Positions 11,653 to 26,100 of a stretch of DNA of 64,000 bases are shown piece by piece (within the stretch, counting starts at the first letter, position 1; the number at the start of each line of letters is the position of its first letter). The position numbers and the translations under genes are program-made. Source of the stretch: Papilionanthe hookeriana x Papilionanthe teres. Lineage: Eukaryota > Streptophyta > Magnoliopsida > Asparagales > Orchidaceae. The DNA is taken from positions 39,226,392-39,290,391 of the forward strand of contig CM040423.1 of NCBI GenBank assembly GCA_022702705.1. Direction: 5' to 3'. Under the pieces are notes generated by a model. It saw only the letters and a program-made list of their open reading frames with translations, made no database searches and had not been told where the DNA came from.

Positions 11653-11711
11653 TCAACACTGGTCACTAATTGCTCCTAACTTCTCAAGAATTATTTTGCC
11701 CTGTTTTGCAT
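11653..11711 (-). CDS. MCM9: MCM9 last exon
   Basis: Encodes AKQGKIILEKLGAISDQC and a TGA stop. The acceptor is GCTTCTCAG. Ending soon after ILEKLG is normal for plant MCM9, which lacks the long C-terminal tail of animal MCM9. Confidence 0.9.
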
Positions 11712-14700
11712 CTGAGAAGCATGTCAAGAAATTAAAATACTGAAACAAATTATGAATAAAGAAGCATATTCAGATCCTTTTTGCATTTAAAAGCAGGTCC
11801 GTTTGTGGAAACTACAAGTCTATAATTATTGCAAAAAATAACTGTAACGCTGTTGTTAAAAAAAAAAAAAAGTTCTATTTTTGGAAAACTAAAACTCATT
11901 TAATTGGGGCTAAAATAGTTTTTCATTGGGATTATTTCAACTCATCTTTTGGAAACTGCTATAACAGATTTGATTATAAAGAGCTTCTTCTAGCTAACGA
12001 AAGTTTTAAAAAACAGCAAAAAAATTGTAGCCTAGCATAATGTGGCAGTTGCCTGAAAAGAAAAATCATGAAAAAATTGCTACAAAAAACATGTGGTAGT
12101 TGGTATGACAGATCATCTGATCATATGCAATCAGCATGAGAAATTGAATCCTTATTTCTACAAAACATGCTTTGTTACTTATGAACTATTTATTTATTAG
12201 AAGATTTACATACATATCACTCTATTAGAAGATTTACATACATATCACTCAATTCTCATGTATTCACACATCTAACAACTAAACTTAATTTTTTTCATAA
12301 ACGCCACCTTGCCTTTGCATGCAAAGGCGCATTTCACGTTTTGAAAGTTTAAATAGTAACATATTTTATGTGATGTGAAAGATTAGGGTAATATAAATGT
12401 AAAAAGTAACATTCAGGTGCTGGGTATGTAAATACATAGAAATTATGTAAAGGCCCTTTATTTTAAGCCAAAAAGGATACATTCCTGATCTGGGAACTCA
12501 GTGAAATTTGAATGCAGAGCATTCCCAACACTATCAACAATCGCCGATGTCATCATTGATGATTCTATGCATAGGATGGCGGCAATAGCATCGAGTTGGG
12601 TGACCTCGTTTCGGAACATAAGCCGGGCATGTGCTACAGTGAAGTCGAGTCAAATCAGTATAAGAACATATAAAAAAAAATGCATCAAGATATCGTCATC
12701 ATTATTTGGTCAGAATGAAATCTCATGACCGTTAAATTTGTTTTGAGAAGAGAGGAATATATGGGAAATCAATAAAATTTTTAGATTACACACGTATCAA
12801 AGCAAAACCAGTAATTTTAAGATCCATCTCCTCCAAAATTTAATCGGAATATACCGAGGATTAAACAATGTTGCTTAAGCTTGATGAAACAAACCTTGGG
12901 CCAACCGTATTAAGCTCTCAAGCATGCGGACGGTAGTTCTAGCTGCATCAAAAAAAGGGAAGATTTACATAGTATTTAATTCTAATATATTCGCATATCT
13001 AGCATCTAAACTTCAATTCTTACATGTATGCCACAATACCAATACATGAAAAGACGTACTTCAGTTCTTTTTTTAAAGTTAAAATAGTGCTATTTTTGAT
13101 GTGATATAAATGATTTGGGCGGTATGCATGTAAAAAGGTAAATTTTAGGCGTTAGATATGTGAATACATAGGAGTTGAGTGTTATGTATGTAAATCTTTC
13201 ACAGAGTAATAAGGGAAACTGCAAAGGCATTCCCTAATAACTTATAGCTAAATCTGAAGAAAGATAAAATTGATCCCAACAGAAGTACTGCCACTTCTGA
13301 CCTGCATTATGGGTTGCTGATCTTCGCTGGAGCTGATAGTAACTAGAAATTATTCTTTCTGAATCTTTCGTCAGTACGGGTTTGAAACGCTGCTTAACAT
13401 AGTGGATATACCTACAAAACACAGTCGTTTAGGAAAGCTTCCATATTCTAATCTTTTGGGTTATTGTGCTTTAGTTATCAGCTTCAATATATTTTGCAAG
13501 TGCTGAATTTAGATAGCATGAACTCAAATGCCAAATGATGAACAAAAATTAACAAGAGATGAAGTAGAACGAAGCAGCAAGATGAAATATTCCAGTGATT
13601 AAAAACTAATCGAATAAAAGGTGAAATTACTTGAAAGCTATTTAGTAAATAAACGATTTATTTGGCAACGTTAAGTTGTGTTGCTGATGGACTGTATGAA
13701 ATAAAAGTGCAATGCCATTATATTTTAGTGCTTTTAGTTCAGTAAGAAAATAATTATGATGCCTTGTTAAATTAAGAAAAAAGAAAACTAAAACACTAAG
13801 ATGCTTTATTGAATGCTCAAACAAGGAAAAATATACTAGAATTTACCTCCTAAGCATCGGAAGGGACCAGACACTACCCAAGTCTTCCGAATAATCTTTT
13901 CTACAATTTTCTTCTCCTTTCTGTTTAGTTTTCAAATATTCAACTAGAGACAGTTAGCCAAAGATGCATGCATGATCTAATATAGCTAAAGTACTGATAA
14001 GATCTCCTAACTATGGCATAAAAGAGAGAGACCTCAGCTAGAATATGATGAGAAACAACTGCATCCCATTCAGGATTCCTTTTATCCAGAAGGACAAGAA
14101 CTATGTCAAATCTGCTAAGTAATGGCCCAGATAATGTTGTATTCACTGATAATGCTGATCGTAAAGAAAAAAAATTAGGGGCATTGTACATGAATACCAC
14201 ACAATTCTTATGCATTTACACATCAAACATCTAAACATTCATACTTACATGCACGCCACTCAAAATTTTAACATCACATCAAAAATATTGCCATCGCTAT
14301 CTTCTAGAAATAGAATACACATTTTCATGCACATGTTTATGACACCAAGGAATTGCAAGGGTAAATATCAAAATTTGAGTTTAGCTATGTAAATTTCGCA
14401 AAAAAAAAAAGACGAAGAGTAGTTCAGACAAAAAATCAAAACCAAACATAAGAAGGAAGTACAAGAAGGAAGCAATAGTGAAATTTTATTTTCATAGACA
14501 AAAAGCAAATCCCATTATGTCAATTAACATTTCCAACGATGGCTGCTAAATGAGTTGTAGGTATGATGTTATTTCTTGAAAATTTGTATGGTGTTATTTC
14601 AAATTCAACATGCATGCAGATAAAGATTAGTTGATACTGATTGCTGAAGTTCAAGTTACATATGGGTGAACTACAATGAAACAAAAAAAAAATTATGAAA

Positions 14701-17700
14701 TAAGTTTACAATAAATATTAATATTTAATAATTTTATTATGAACATGGTTATATTCAAAAAGAAGGACATAAGAAAGTTGATAGTTATGTTGCACTGATT
14801 CAATATTTTATTCAATATTTTTTTATCCAAAAAATATCATCTCCTTGCATGAATATGACCCACATAGAATTATATATAGATTGAATTATGTTATTTAATG
14901 GTTGCTACATGGAAGATCTAATTCAATTTTAAATACTGTTTGCAGAGTAGCGTGAAAGAAATTTAATATTTCATTTTTAAGTACTGTTTGCGGAGTAGCC
15001 TGAAAAAAATTTAATATTCCTAAAACAGACAGAAAAACAAAAAATTAGATGTTGCTTATTTAGATATTTTGGTAAGCAAATGTGCCAAATAGCACTGTAG
15101 GTTACAAATGCTATTAAAAAATATTGTCAAGCAAGCATAAGTAAAAATATTATCCGTTCATTTTATCATAATATTGGTAATTAACTATTCCATTTTGAAA
15201 TATAGGGAATTTTAGAAAAAAAAGTTCATAAAATATTTCAAAAATCAAACTATGAGAAGGCATTGCTCTAAATTTCTTTAACATATCATATAGCCAAAAT
15301 TTGAAAATGAATGAAAAAAATTTGTTTCATCCTGCTAAGACATTGTTTCTCATGTAACATTCTATAGCAGCACAAATTATGCATGGATATGGAGGCAATT
15401 CTAAAAATAAAAAGTCAAAGGCACTTTATTTAAAAAAGAGGCATTTACATATCTCACACCTGGAACTTTCATATTCACACACATAGCACTCAAATATTTA
15501 ATATCACGTCAATAACAATACTATTACATGATGCAGGAGCGTCTACCGCTTACGAGTGGAACGTAGGAGCGAACTGCGGCTCCACAGTTGTGTGAAGACC
15601 GAGCAGAGCGGGCCTTTTTTGTTTCCTTTTCAATGTTAGCAAGTTCTCTTTTCCTTTATTCCTTTATAGTCCTATATATGCGTTGTATTAGGATTTAGTA
15701 GGATTTTTTTTTTGTATGTCGTATCGGGAAAGCCACTAATGTCTCTAATTCCCGTCGGGTAATATATCCTAGGAATCCAAGCGGTGCTTCAACTATAACT
15801 TGGTCTCCAGGTGATGATTATTTTCTTTATCCCCATTCCGCATGGTGAGTTAGGGCATTAGATTAGGTCGAAAGGCGTAGTTGATGGACAACAAGTGAAT
15901 ATTCCTGTACTACCCCTTAACCCGCGGATGGTGGATTCACAATCCACTGCCTTGATCCACTTGGCTACATTCGCCCCTACCCCCGCACACTGGTTTTAGT
16001 CTCTATATACGATCAGATCCTTTCTGAACCCTCCCTATGACAGCTATCAAAGTACTGCAGCCACCCTTGAACAACCACATATTGTTGTATTTCCCGCAAT
16101 TTCCCAATTTATGTCCTCGTACAACCACCCTGAACATCAATCCTCTTGCTGTTCTCCAGACTTTTGCATTCCCCGTCGCTGCGGCCGACATTTTCCCTTG
16201 TTGCAACCCATAATCAGCTGTTTTATGTTGTTTTCTATTGTTCCAGCCACCCAACCATCCGTCCTTCCAGCTTGCTACCATTGTCGCTACTCCACCCCTT
16301 CGCTGCTGTCGTCCTTCTTTGTTGTCATCATGCCTTTTAGTCCTTCAACCACTCTTTGCTACATCTCCGAAGAACCAAACCCCCGCGGATTTCCATCACC
16401 ACCTCGAGATACACCCAGTTTGAGTTGATTGAGTATTGCCTGTTATTATTTCAAATTTCCAGGTGCCGTGTTTTTGTATGTTCTCTTTTAAGTGTGATGG
16501 TTGTACCCGCCTATGTGCTTCAATAAAAATATTTTATTTTCCCATTGTTCTTTGGGTTAACTCCAGTATCATTCGATATCTGAGCTAACCTAATCCTAGT
16601 TCTATTATAAGGTTTCTAGCATCTACCCATGCCCAACCCTATCTCCACCGAAATTTTTATTTCCCACCCCACATAACCGCTACACGCCTCCTTCCACCTA
16701 TCCACAATCAAACCCTAAACCACACCAATGCTGAGTCAATTCCCGGAACCTAAACAAGAATTTACCATGGACAACATATATTGACTACTCCGTCAAGTGC
16801 TACAATGATTCAATACCATTGAAAAAAGGAACAAGGACGGGACCACCATCGACTATAATAGTGAAATCCATGCAGAAGAGCAAGAAGAACAATTGAATAC
16901 CGTTCGTAGGGATGATTTCAGTGGAGAGGAGGATCAATTAGGGCGCTTCGAGATACAGTATCAGAAGAGGTCAGGAGATGAAGTGCATGAATGAAAATAC
17001 AAAGATAAAGCGACTATTGGAAAATACAGAGACGAGGTGCCTATTGAACGATACCGAGATGTGGTGCCTGTTGGACGATACCTAGATGAGGTGTCAGGTA
17101 GAAGATGTAGAGATGCAATGCCTTTTGGAAGATACAGAGATGAACTGAATAATTTAAAAATTTTGGTATATTTATCAAGGTATAATAAATTAAGTTGATT
17201 TTACTTCACTTGCGCATCATTCTAAGATGATTAAATTTAGATACTTATAGTAATCGTCAAAGCACATGTGAGTTAATTTATATATGTGCATATATCTTGA
17301 TACAATTGTGTGTTACACTTGTATGAATTTTAGTGCACCTTTAAATGCTTTCATAATGTCCACCCTTTCGGGTCACTACTTCCACGCCATACCCATCTTT
17401 CGGGTCACTGACTCTATGACATACCCTCCATTTCAGGTCATTACTTCCACAAAATATGCATATTTCGGGCTGTTGACTCCACGATATACCCTCCTTCTCG
17501 AGTCACTGTCTCTATGACACACTCCTCACCACTTTTCTCATATGTTGGTTGCGTATATTGCATGTTTGCATGTGTACTCGGTAAGTGTCTTTCAGGTAAG
17601 GAGTAAATCCTTTTCATAGGTATCCTTTTACTCGATGCAAACTTACCTGTAGCCGATGTCTACTTATCTTATGGTACTTCGAGCTTCTCGGACAGGCGTA

Positions 17701-18089
17701 ATTTCTCTTTATAGGTAATCTATTTTTACTGGTATATCCTTGAGTGTGTTATGTTGCACGTAGATATCATTGCATTCATTTGTATGATGTGTGCTTTGAC
17801 TTCTGGCGTCATTTGTGATTGTTTCGTGGTTCAGTCAAACCGTCACAATATGGGCTCTTTGCATGTTCATTTGCATATGTATTCGTTTGCGTGCATGATA
17901 GTGAGTCAAACTCAATGGGTAGTAACCCCGTGTTGGTCGCGATGCCTTAATGAGCATTACTTGATGGGTCCATCCCGATAAACAATGCGAGTTAAAGTAT
18001 TGGGATTGAGATGAGTGTGAATGTTTTAAGGATATAACAAATCTAACTTGTATCACCACACATGTTACGGGTCTGCATTTAATGAACAT

Positions 18090-18140
<51 letters not shown>

Positions 18141-20099
18141 ATCTCGCCGCTTATGACGGCGTCTGGAGCTCTGCTAGGGTTTCGCCATGGCGATTCCCGG
18201 TGATCATTTTTCCTTTCCTCGGCTTCGTCGAGCACGACGAAAACTCATCTTCGTGCACGACAACGAAGGTTGGCTTCATCTTCGTCGTCTGACGTCTTTG
18301 CTTCGTCCAATTTCGTGCGTTGATCGGCTCACCTGTCTCGTGTCTGCGTGCGATCTAACCTGCATTTTACAGCGTCGATCGGCTCAGCTCCAACGTCGAT
18401 CGGCTCACCCTGCGAAGAAGGGGTTCGCGCCCCTTGTCGTTTCTGGCTCGTCCTTCGTCATGCTCGCAGCGAACGGTTTGCGTTCCTTCTTCTTCGTCTG
18501 CTTGATTGAAGGGTCCCCGCTCGAAGAGAAGGGTTCACGCCCTTCCATTCATCTGCTCTTCCTTGGCTTGCTGAAGGGTTTCTGCTGCTTCGTTTCCTTG
18601 CTGTCTCGGTTTCCATGGCACCTCCTATGGTGACCAATGCTGTTGGGTCTAAGGCTACCTTTGCTGGGGTGGTGGGAAAAAGTATGGCTACTCGCAAAGG
18701 CCCCGAATATTTGGTGTTTCCACAGGCATTCCATGATGCTGCTGCAGGAAGAAGTTCTTATCCTTTTGTTCACCCTATTGGGGAGAAATATGACTCTCCT
18801 GCCATTATTTTTGCTGAGACTAAATTAAATGCATTGAATGAGGAGGTGAAATTTACCCTTATTGGTAAGTTTGCTTTGGGACATCCTAAAATGGAGTTTC
18901 GTGAGAATTTCTTTCGACTCACTCCACTTCATCGGAGCTTGAAGACGAGATCGTTGGATGCAAGACATCTATCGATTCATTTAACAGATGGATGACTATG
19001 CTGCAGTTGTTCGCAAGCAATCGTTTTCATCGCAATGAAGATCGTAAAGTCGACTCCAGATTTTGACCCCTTTAAGGAACCTCCTGTGGTTCCTATTTGG
19101 TTCAGGATTCCAGGCCTCCCATACAGCTATTTTAATCAGAATGTTTTGTTTCAAATTGGCAGAGCCCTTCGTACCCCTCTCCAAATGGATGCTACAACTT
19201 ATAACAGGACTATACCTAATGCTGCTAGGCTTCTCATTGAGAGGGATATTGCTCTTCCAGATGTCCATAGAATTTAGGTGGGCTCTGATCAGCACGTTGT
19301 TTGGCAGGAGGTGGTTATGGAGCAAAGCCTTATTACTGTCCTCACTGCAGAATGTTTGAGCACACCAGAGATAGGTGTTATAGGCTTTATCCCCTAATTA
19401 AGAGATCTAAAGGAAATGTTGGGACTTCTGTGGGCCAGAAGACCAATGGTTTGGCTGACATTGCCCCCCCATCTGTACCCCTTGAAGAGCAAGAACCTTC
19501 TGAAGTTAGTTTTAGCCAAGTTAATGAATTGGTTCCTATTGTTTACAGGACCGGTGGATCGAATTGAGACTACCCTTGTGGCTAGAACCTCAGAAGTAGA
19601 AAAGGAAGCTCCTCCCTTTTCTCCTCGTGATGTTCCTGTGGCTACTAAAGCTGTGGAGTCCGTCCGGTATATTCAAAAATTCAGCAGAAAGAGAAGAAAC
19701 CTCCAAGTTATACCCATTGTTGCACCTACCGTTCCTTCTATGCATCAGAAGGATCAGTCCTCAGAAGAAGAAGCTGAAGAAGAAAAAGAAGAAGATTGGC
19801 AAGTTTACATTTCTTGATAGAAGAAGCCTGGGGGTACACTTGGAGACTTAATTGATGATATCTCGGTTACTCCTGACAATGGATTAACACTTAAGAGATT
19901 ACTTTCTGGATCGCCATGAACCAGAACGAGAGTACTACCTTGGCGATACCATTCTTAGACATTGTTATTTGCATTTTTCCTTTATGTCTTTTGTATCATT
20001 TGTTTGATTTGTAACATAGTGGTAAGACTTCATCTACTGGGTCCTAACCTTACATCTTCTGTGACCGCTCTTTTTTTCAATAAAACAAGCCCTAAGGCT

Positions 20100-20141
<42 letters not shown>

Positions 20142-23100
20142 TTATTACAATTTGCTATAATTTTAAAATTATGCATGTAGCAAGCTAGGCTATATGTAAA
20201 ACCAACTCTTTTCACAATTCATCTTGGGTGACAATCTTTAGAGCCCTTAGATTTTTAGGACAGGGCCGGTGTGGCGACCCCGTCAAAGACATATGTACCC
20301 GAAGACTTTATCCTGTGCACTTAGATGATTGTTATGACACTTTTCGTTAAATGGTATGGTAGACTACTATTCAGGATGCTAGGTATTCTTTTCAACGTCT
20401 TTGACTATTGTTCTTTTCTGATTTATTTGTGCTAGCCAAGCATCACCTTTGTGTTTTTTGGCGTGCTTACATGATTGATATGTATGATAGTATATTAGAG
20501 TGTTCTTCTGTAGGGAATCGTGTCTATATATATGCACACACAGATACTATTGAAAGGGGAAGCATGTTATAATTTCTATTAACCCTTTGCTTGTAGGTGC
20601 TACTTAGTTTCAGCAATAAAATGCACGACTCATTATACGTTGCATGTTTGTTGGTTTTCCCGCTAATATTATTTTCATGCAGTCGGGTCTTTTCTTTTTA
20701 TTTTCCAGATGTACTTTTTAGTGTCTTGTAGCGAAAATAAGATACTGACGCAGGTTTCGAGAAGTTTTAGAGCTAGAAACACGTGGCGGGGGATCATAAC
20801 CAACAACTAGTGTCCCGTATCTTAATTTTATATTTGATATTAATGTATATGAAAAGTCCGACCACTTTTTTCTTTCCTGAGATATGTTACCGAAAAGTGT
20901 CATAACAATCATCTAAGTGGCACCGAACTGATCTTATTAATTTGATTTTGACTTTTTTTTTTTTTTTTGCATGCTTGAAAGCTTGAAATGAATTTCATTA
21001 TTTTTTTCTATGATCTGTGTGAGAATCACGAAAATAATTTAGGCTCTTTCGGATTTAAAATTCCAAATTTGCTACAAAATCCTACTAAAACATTCAAGAG
21101 AATGAAAACTTTAGGATTAAAATATTCAGAACTTTAAAATTTACACTTTTACTTTCCTGCATGCTTTCAGGCCAGATTTTAAATGGCTTGCATAACATGA
21201 CTATAACCTAAGTCATATAACAGGGCCTCTCCATGCTTAAGACTGTGGTGAATAATTGCATTCATATTTGCATGTTTCGAGGAGATCCCATGATTCTCAA
21301 ACTCAAATAACCCAACATAGATTTCTACTAAGATGGTTGTCTAGTGCGTTTAGAGTGTTAGAAGGTTTCTAAACCAAACGAGTGTAAGCCTTTTTGTTGC
21401 GAGCGTTTCTAGCTTTGTAGCTGAACCTCCATTTCTCTTACTTTCCTGCGACATCCATTCCACTTTAGCGGATATAAGTCCCACCTCTTAGAGCTCCACC
21501 TGTAGTCATATGATAGAGTTTCATTCATTTGACCTTAGGGCTATCGAGGTCCTCGTTGACGCAATTCACTGGTTGCTGTCGGCCGCTTAAAACACGCGTG
21601 CGTCTTTGAGATTTGATTTAATATATATATATATACATATTAATTTTGAAAGTAAAATTTTTAAATTTTAAAATATGAGAATGAGAATGGACGGATCTCA
21701 TTCGTTTAGCAGTTTGAATGAACGAGCGTAATATCGCAAGTAACGCATCTATTCAGAAGAATAAATACCCTACTTAACAATATCGCTCGATCAAATAAAC
21801 CACAGAATTCATGACATCCGTTCTGGTCTGCGAACCTTTATGTGGACCGACAAATTCCCCTATTTAATACAAAAGGAATTAAATAGGGTTTATATTACCT
21901 GGGTTCATAAAGCTCCCTATAACAGCAAGCCCCTATAGTCAATTACCCCTCAAATGACCGAAGTTACCTGAGAGAACTCTCGATTTAGATCAAGGTGTCT
22001 ATCTTCATGAAATCAAAAGGTGGGGTTTGCAACGAAGTGTGGTAGTAGGAAGTCCAACAGGTGAAAGATGCAATGAGGAACAGTTGTTTCCAGAGTCAAA
22101 GGAAAGAAATGTAGGGGACGTCACGGATCTCGAGGAGAATCTCGATGACTTCCTAGACTATCCTATGGTTGGGCTTTCAATTTTGAAAACGAATTAGTTA
22201 GATTTCAGTCCTGCCAATTAATTATAGGGATTACATTTACATAATCACGTGATTATGCAAATAACCTGGAAAGTAGGAGGATTTACGCCGTATCGGACGA
22301 CGACCTCGGAATCCTAAGCGAGTTAGGGCTTATATTGCACAGCAGGGCGGTGCAAAAGCCTAACGGAACAGGTGAGGATTTGTGTCACACTAGGCGGACT
22401 ACCTCGAAATCCTATGGCTTGTTATTTAGACAAAAGAATGGTTTTGCTGATGTCGACACAGGTTTTGCTGAAGAAGATGGTCGTGCTGCCCACCGTGCTC
22501 CTAGCTCCAAGTCGTAGCAAGATCGCAACTTAGGTTTAAAGTTTTGGTTAAAGTGAACATGCAAGTTGTTTTATTTCATTTTTATTATCACTTTTATTGC
22601 AAGAGTGAGTGCGTGCAACAGTGACAGGGGTAGTAGTAAAAGGAAGCATGCAAAACAAGCAAGAACATGCTATAGTGTATATGCTATGCTAAACAGGAGT
22701 AGACACGAAGAAAAGTAAAGCATGCTACACAGGTATGTACGCTGAAAAAGTAAAACATGTTATACTAGCAGGAGCAGGTACAAGAAAAGTAAAATACGCT
22801 ACGCTAACTGAAGCAAGTACTAAGGAAAGTAAACATGCTACGCTAGCAGGTATATATGCTAAAAAATAAAAGAAGTAACAGTACTACAAGTGTACCGTAG
22901 GTGTTGACTACCCGCGACGCATTATTACCTGTTTGTTGTTTTCATTTTATTGTTTTCCTGCAGAAAAGACATTAGTGCAAGAAAAAGACAAGAGTAAACG
23001 TAGTAGGAAAGACCTGAGTAAGTAGGGGTACTACCGTACGTGCAAGAAAAACGGAGTATGAAACCCGGCGGTAAATCGGAAAGAAAGACGACAGGAGAAC

Positions 23101-26100
23101 AAAGAAAATCGTAAAAGAAAACAAAGGAAATCAAGAAAGAAAGAAAAGAGTGTTCGTAGAAAACCTCAAAGAAAATCACGAACGAAAGCAAAACAAAGTC
23201 GTAGTGAAAACCGCAAAACACCGGAAAAGAAACACACAGATGTCCCGCTAAACTCACGGCGAACCGTAAGGAAGCCATGGGGCATCTGGAAAAAGACCCG
23301 TAAGCACGGTGGTGTTAAGGACTCAGAGCTGTGCTATATGTCCCACCTTAGGTGCTGACTACTGAACCGACTTTCTGCAGAAGCAGCCCTAACCCGACTC
23401 GAGTAGCCGACCGTGGACCTTTGTAAATTTTCACACATTTCATTTTAGGTTTGCATGCAAGTAAAAGCTATAGGTAAGTAGGCTGTGTCGTGGAGGTAAT
23501 TTTGTATTTTTCAAATGTATGTATTTTGTTTTGAAATATTTTCAGTCCACAGGTCGACTACCCTAATAGGACTAGGACTACTAACATCTTTAGACCGTCG
23601 GCAGTAGAAACCCCAAGGACGGGCGAATAGTGTCGTGATTCCTGCTCTACTCTCTACAGAGTCTCTGAGTCAGGCGACACCATTCTATGATTCTCTCGTA
23701 ACCTTCCCTATGCAGTATTATCAGTGTCCCCACCGCACTTACAGCCTTGCTTGATGGCCCCACATATAACCTAAGGGGTTATATGTGCACACTTACACGT
23801 CCTCTGTAAGTGTGGGCGTTGAGCCAAGAAACAAGGAGAAAACTAGGGACGAGGGAACAAGGAAAGAAAAAGGGAAAACGATCCACCTAACACAATTTCG
23901 TAAAAAGAGGTGAACCGTTTTCCAATGACAGTCAAAACAAGTAAGTCACCTTGAACTCCCGATCGTCCTCACACACCCTATAAAAGGATTTAAAGGCACG
24001 TCGGCGCTCTCGGAGAGAATGAGGACTAGACCCCTAGGGAACACACCCCTTTTCCCCAAACGACAGCTGTAAGAGCACGAAAACAGACACAAAGGGTACT
24101 GACCAAGCCACTAGACTCTGGACCACTGCTCGGGATTCCTCCAGGTATATTTCCAATTCCTGAGACGCAGACTCCTCCGGTAGGCTCACCCATGGGCTCG
24201 GGACTCAAGCTATGACAATAGAAGAATCAGTAAACTTTCAATGCATAAGAAAGAGAATGGACAAGCCATAAGCCACCAAGCTAGCATCAATTCTACCAAA
24301 TAAACCTCCAAGAAGTATTTCAAGTATCGTGCTCAATTTATTTCCCACAAGTAAATCAGGAGGCTCTTCCAAATTTCATTAAAATCGATTTCATAGACAA
24401 GTGTAGCAAAGAGCAAAGCCACCATCACAATAATCACCCCAATAAGGCTCTCGGCCAGAGCTAAAAACAGGAGCAAAGGCTCACGGCCTAAGCTACAACA
24501 AAGGGGTAGCAAGAGGTAAGGCCCCGACAATCCAAATCACCGCAATGAGGCTCACGACCAAGCCTCAACAAACCACCCATACTAATTCAAATTCGCCACG
24601 AATGCATAGGAATGAACCCGTAGGGTAAACAAGCAATTCAGCCCACTTACGGCCCAAAAGAAACACAAACCCGAGTCCAGGAGAGACCTATACCCGAGCC
24701 GTTCAGAGGCTGCACCGGGGGAGGTTGCAGGAATAGCAGGAACCAAAACCGAACCCCAACATGCCGTGGGGATAGCTGCTAGGCAGCAACAAAACCAAGC
24801 AACAAAGGGGCCCCCAATCCAAATGCCATAGAGGGACGGGAACAACAAAACAGAAGCAGCAAAAGAAAAGAAGGCCCCTCTCAAATTCCATAGAGGGGAA
24901 CGACTGCAGGAGCAGTAAAAACACAAAGACAAAAGCAGTCCCCAAATTCAGATGCCAAGGGGGGCAACCGCAGGGGCAGCCCAAACACAAAACCAAGCCC
25001 CCATATCAAATGCAAAGGGGGCAGCTGCAAGAGCAGCAAAACCACAAAACCGAGCCCTCAAGTCAAGTGCAAAGGGAGCAGCTGCAAGAGCAGCAAAACC
25101 AGAAAACCGATCCCAAACACAAAACCGAGCCCCCATATCAAATGCAAAGGGGGCAGCTGCAAGAGCAGCAAAACCACAAAACCGAGCCCCCAAGTCAAGT
25201 GCAAAAGGAGCAGCTACAAGAGCAGCAAAACCAGAAAACCGAGCCCCCAAGTCAAGTGCAAAAGGGAGCAGCTAGAACATCAAAAACCAGTCCTCGGGTA
25301 AGGCTAAGGTGAGCCAAATGAGGTTTCACAAAACCCCCAAAATCCAACCCAATGTAAAGAAAACAAATCCAGGCCACCAAGTTAAGCATGAAGCTAAAGC
25401 AAAACACCTCCAAACATTCCATATATCAACATATAGAGGTACCATGTGTATAAGATGAGAATACCCATGATGCTTTTCAAAAATTAGATTATAACCTCTC
25501 TCTAGCATGCCATTTTCATAAAGAAAGCCACAAGGAGCAAAGCCAAGCCCCCATACATACATATCAAAGCTAAAAAGAAGTTATTCCATGATTCGTGCTA
25601 GAAAGAAAGTGAGAAGAGGGGCTTAGAATGCATACCACAACATGCTAAAAGAGACCAATACTTTGCCTCAAAACATATTTTCATGCCTTATTTCCACCTC
25701 TTCAAGCAAATAGCCAAACCTACCCTTTAGAATAGGCTCACATCTTCATTCTTAACATGTTTCAAGTGATAAAATACTCCCAAACCTTAAATTTAAAAAA
25801 AACATATTAGCATGCAACCAGGGAGAGGAAACAAGATATTATCACTTAGGCAAACAAGTATCAAGCTCCATGACACATAAGTGCTTAGCCGAACCGCCAA
25901 AACAGGAAAGAAAACAAGCCAAAAGCCACAAACCGCAGCCATCTTAGGCCAAACCGAGAAGGAGAGGAAGGGAGGAAGGCATACCAGGCGATGTAGAGCA
26001 CGTAAGAAAGAGCAAAGAAGACTAGGCTCCAATCCAACACCAATTTCTCAAGAGAAAGCAGACAACCAACCAACCAACCCTAAATCCATCCAAGAACGGG

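Larger units (their letters stand above)
15529..16571 (+). repeat. 5' LTR of element E
   Basis: Matches the right LTR over most of its length, for example GTATCGGGA-AGCC near 15724 and 28068, and CGTCCTTCT further on. Plastid-like DNA at 15844-15976 has no counterpart in the right LTR. The end GTATCA is followed by the primer-binding site. Confidence 0.7.

Noticed and set aside
15919..15976. Functional tRNA-His gene
   Set aside because: The T-arm and acceptor 3' half are missing, and it is fused to a 23S rRNA fragment.
18187..18633. 148-residue open frame at the start of the L1-type element
   Set aside because: It occupies the GC-rich 5' leader and overlaps ORF1 in another frame; no homology is recognised.
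24952..25312. 100-107 residue Gln/Ala-rich open frames on both strands
   Set aside because: They are generated by a ~58-bp tandem repeat inside a solo LTR. Two plus-strand frames and the minus strand are open at once, as expected from repeats.
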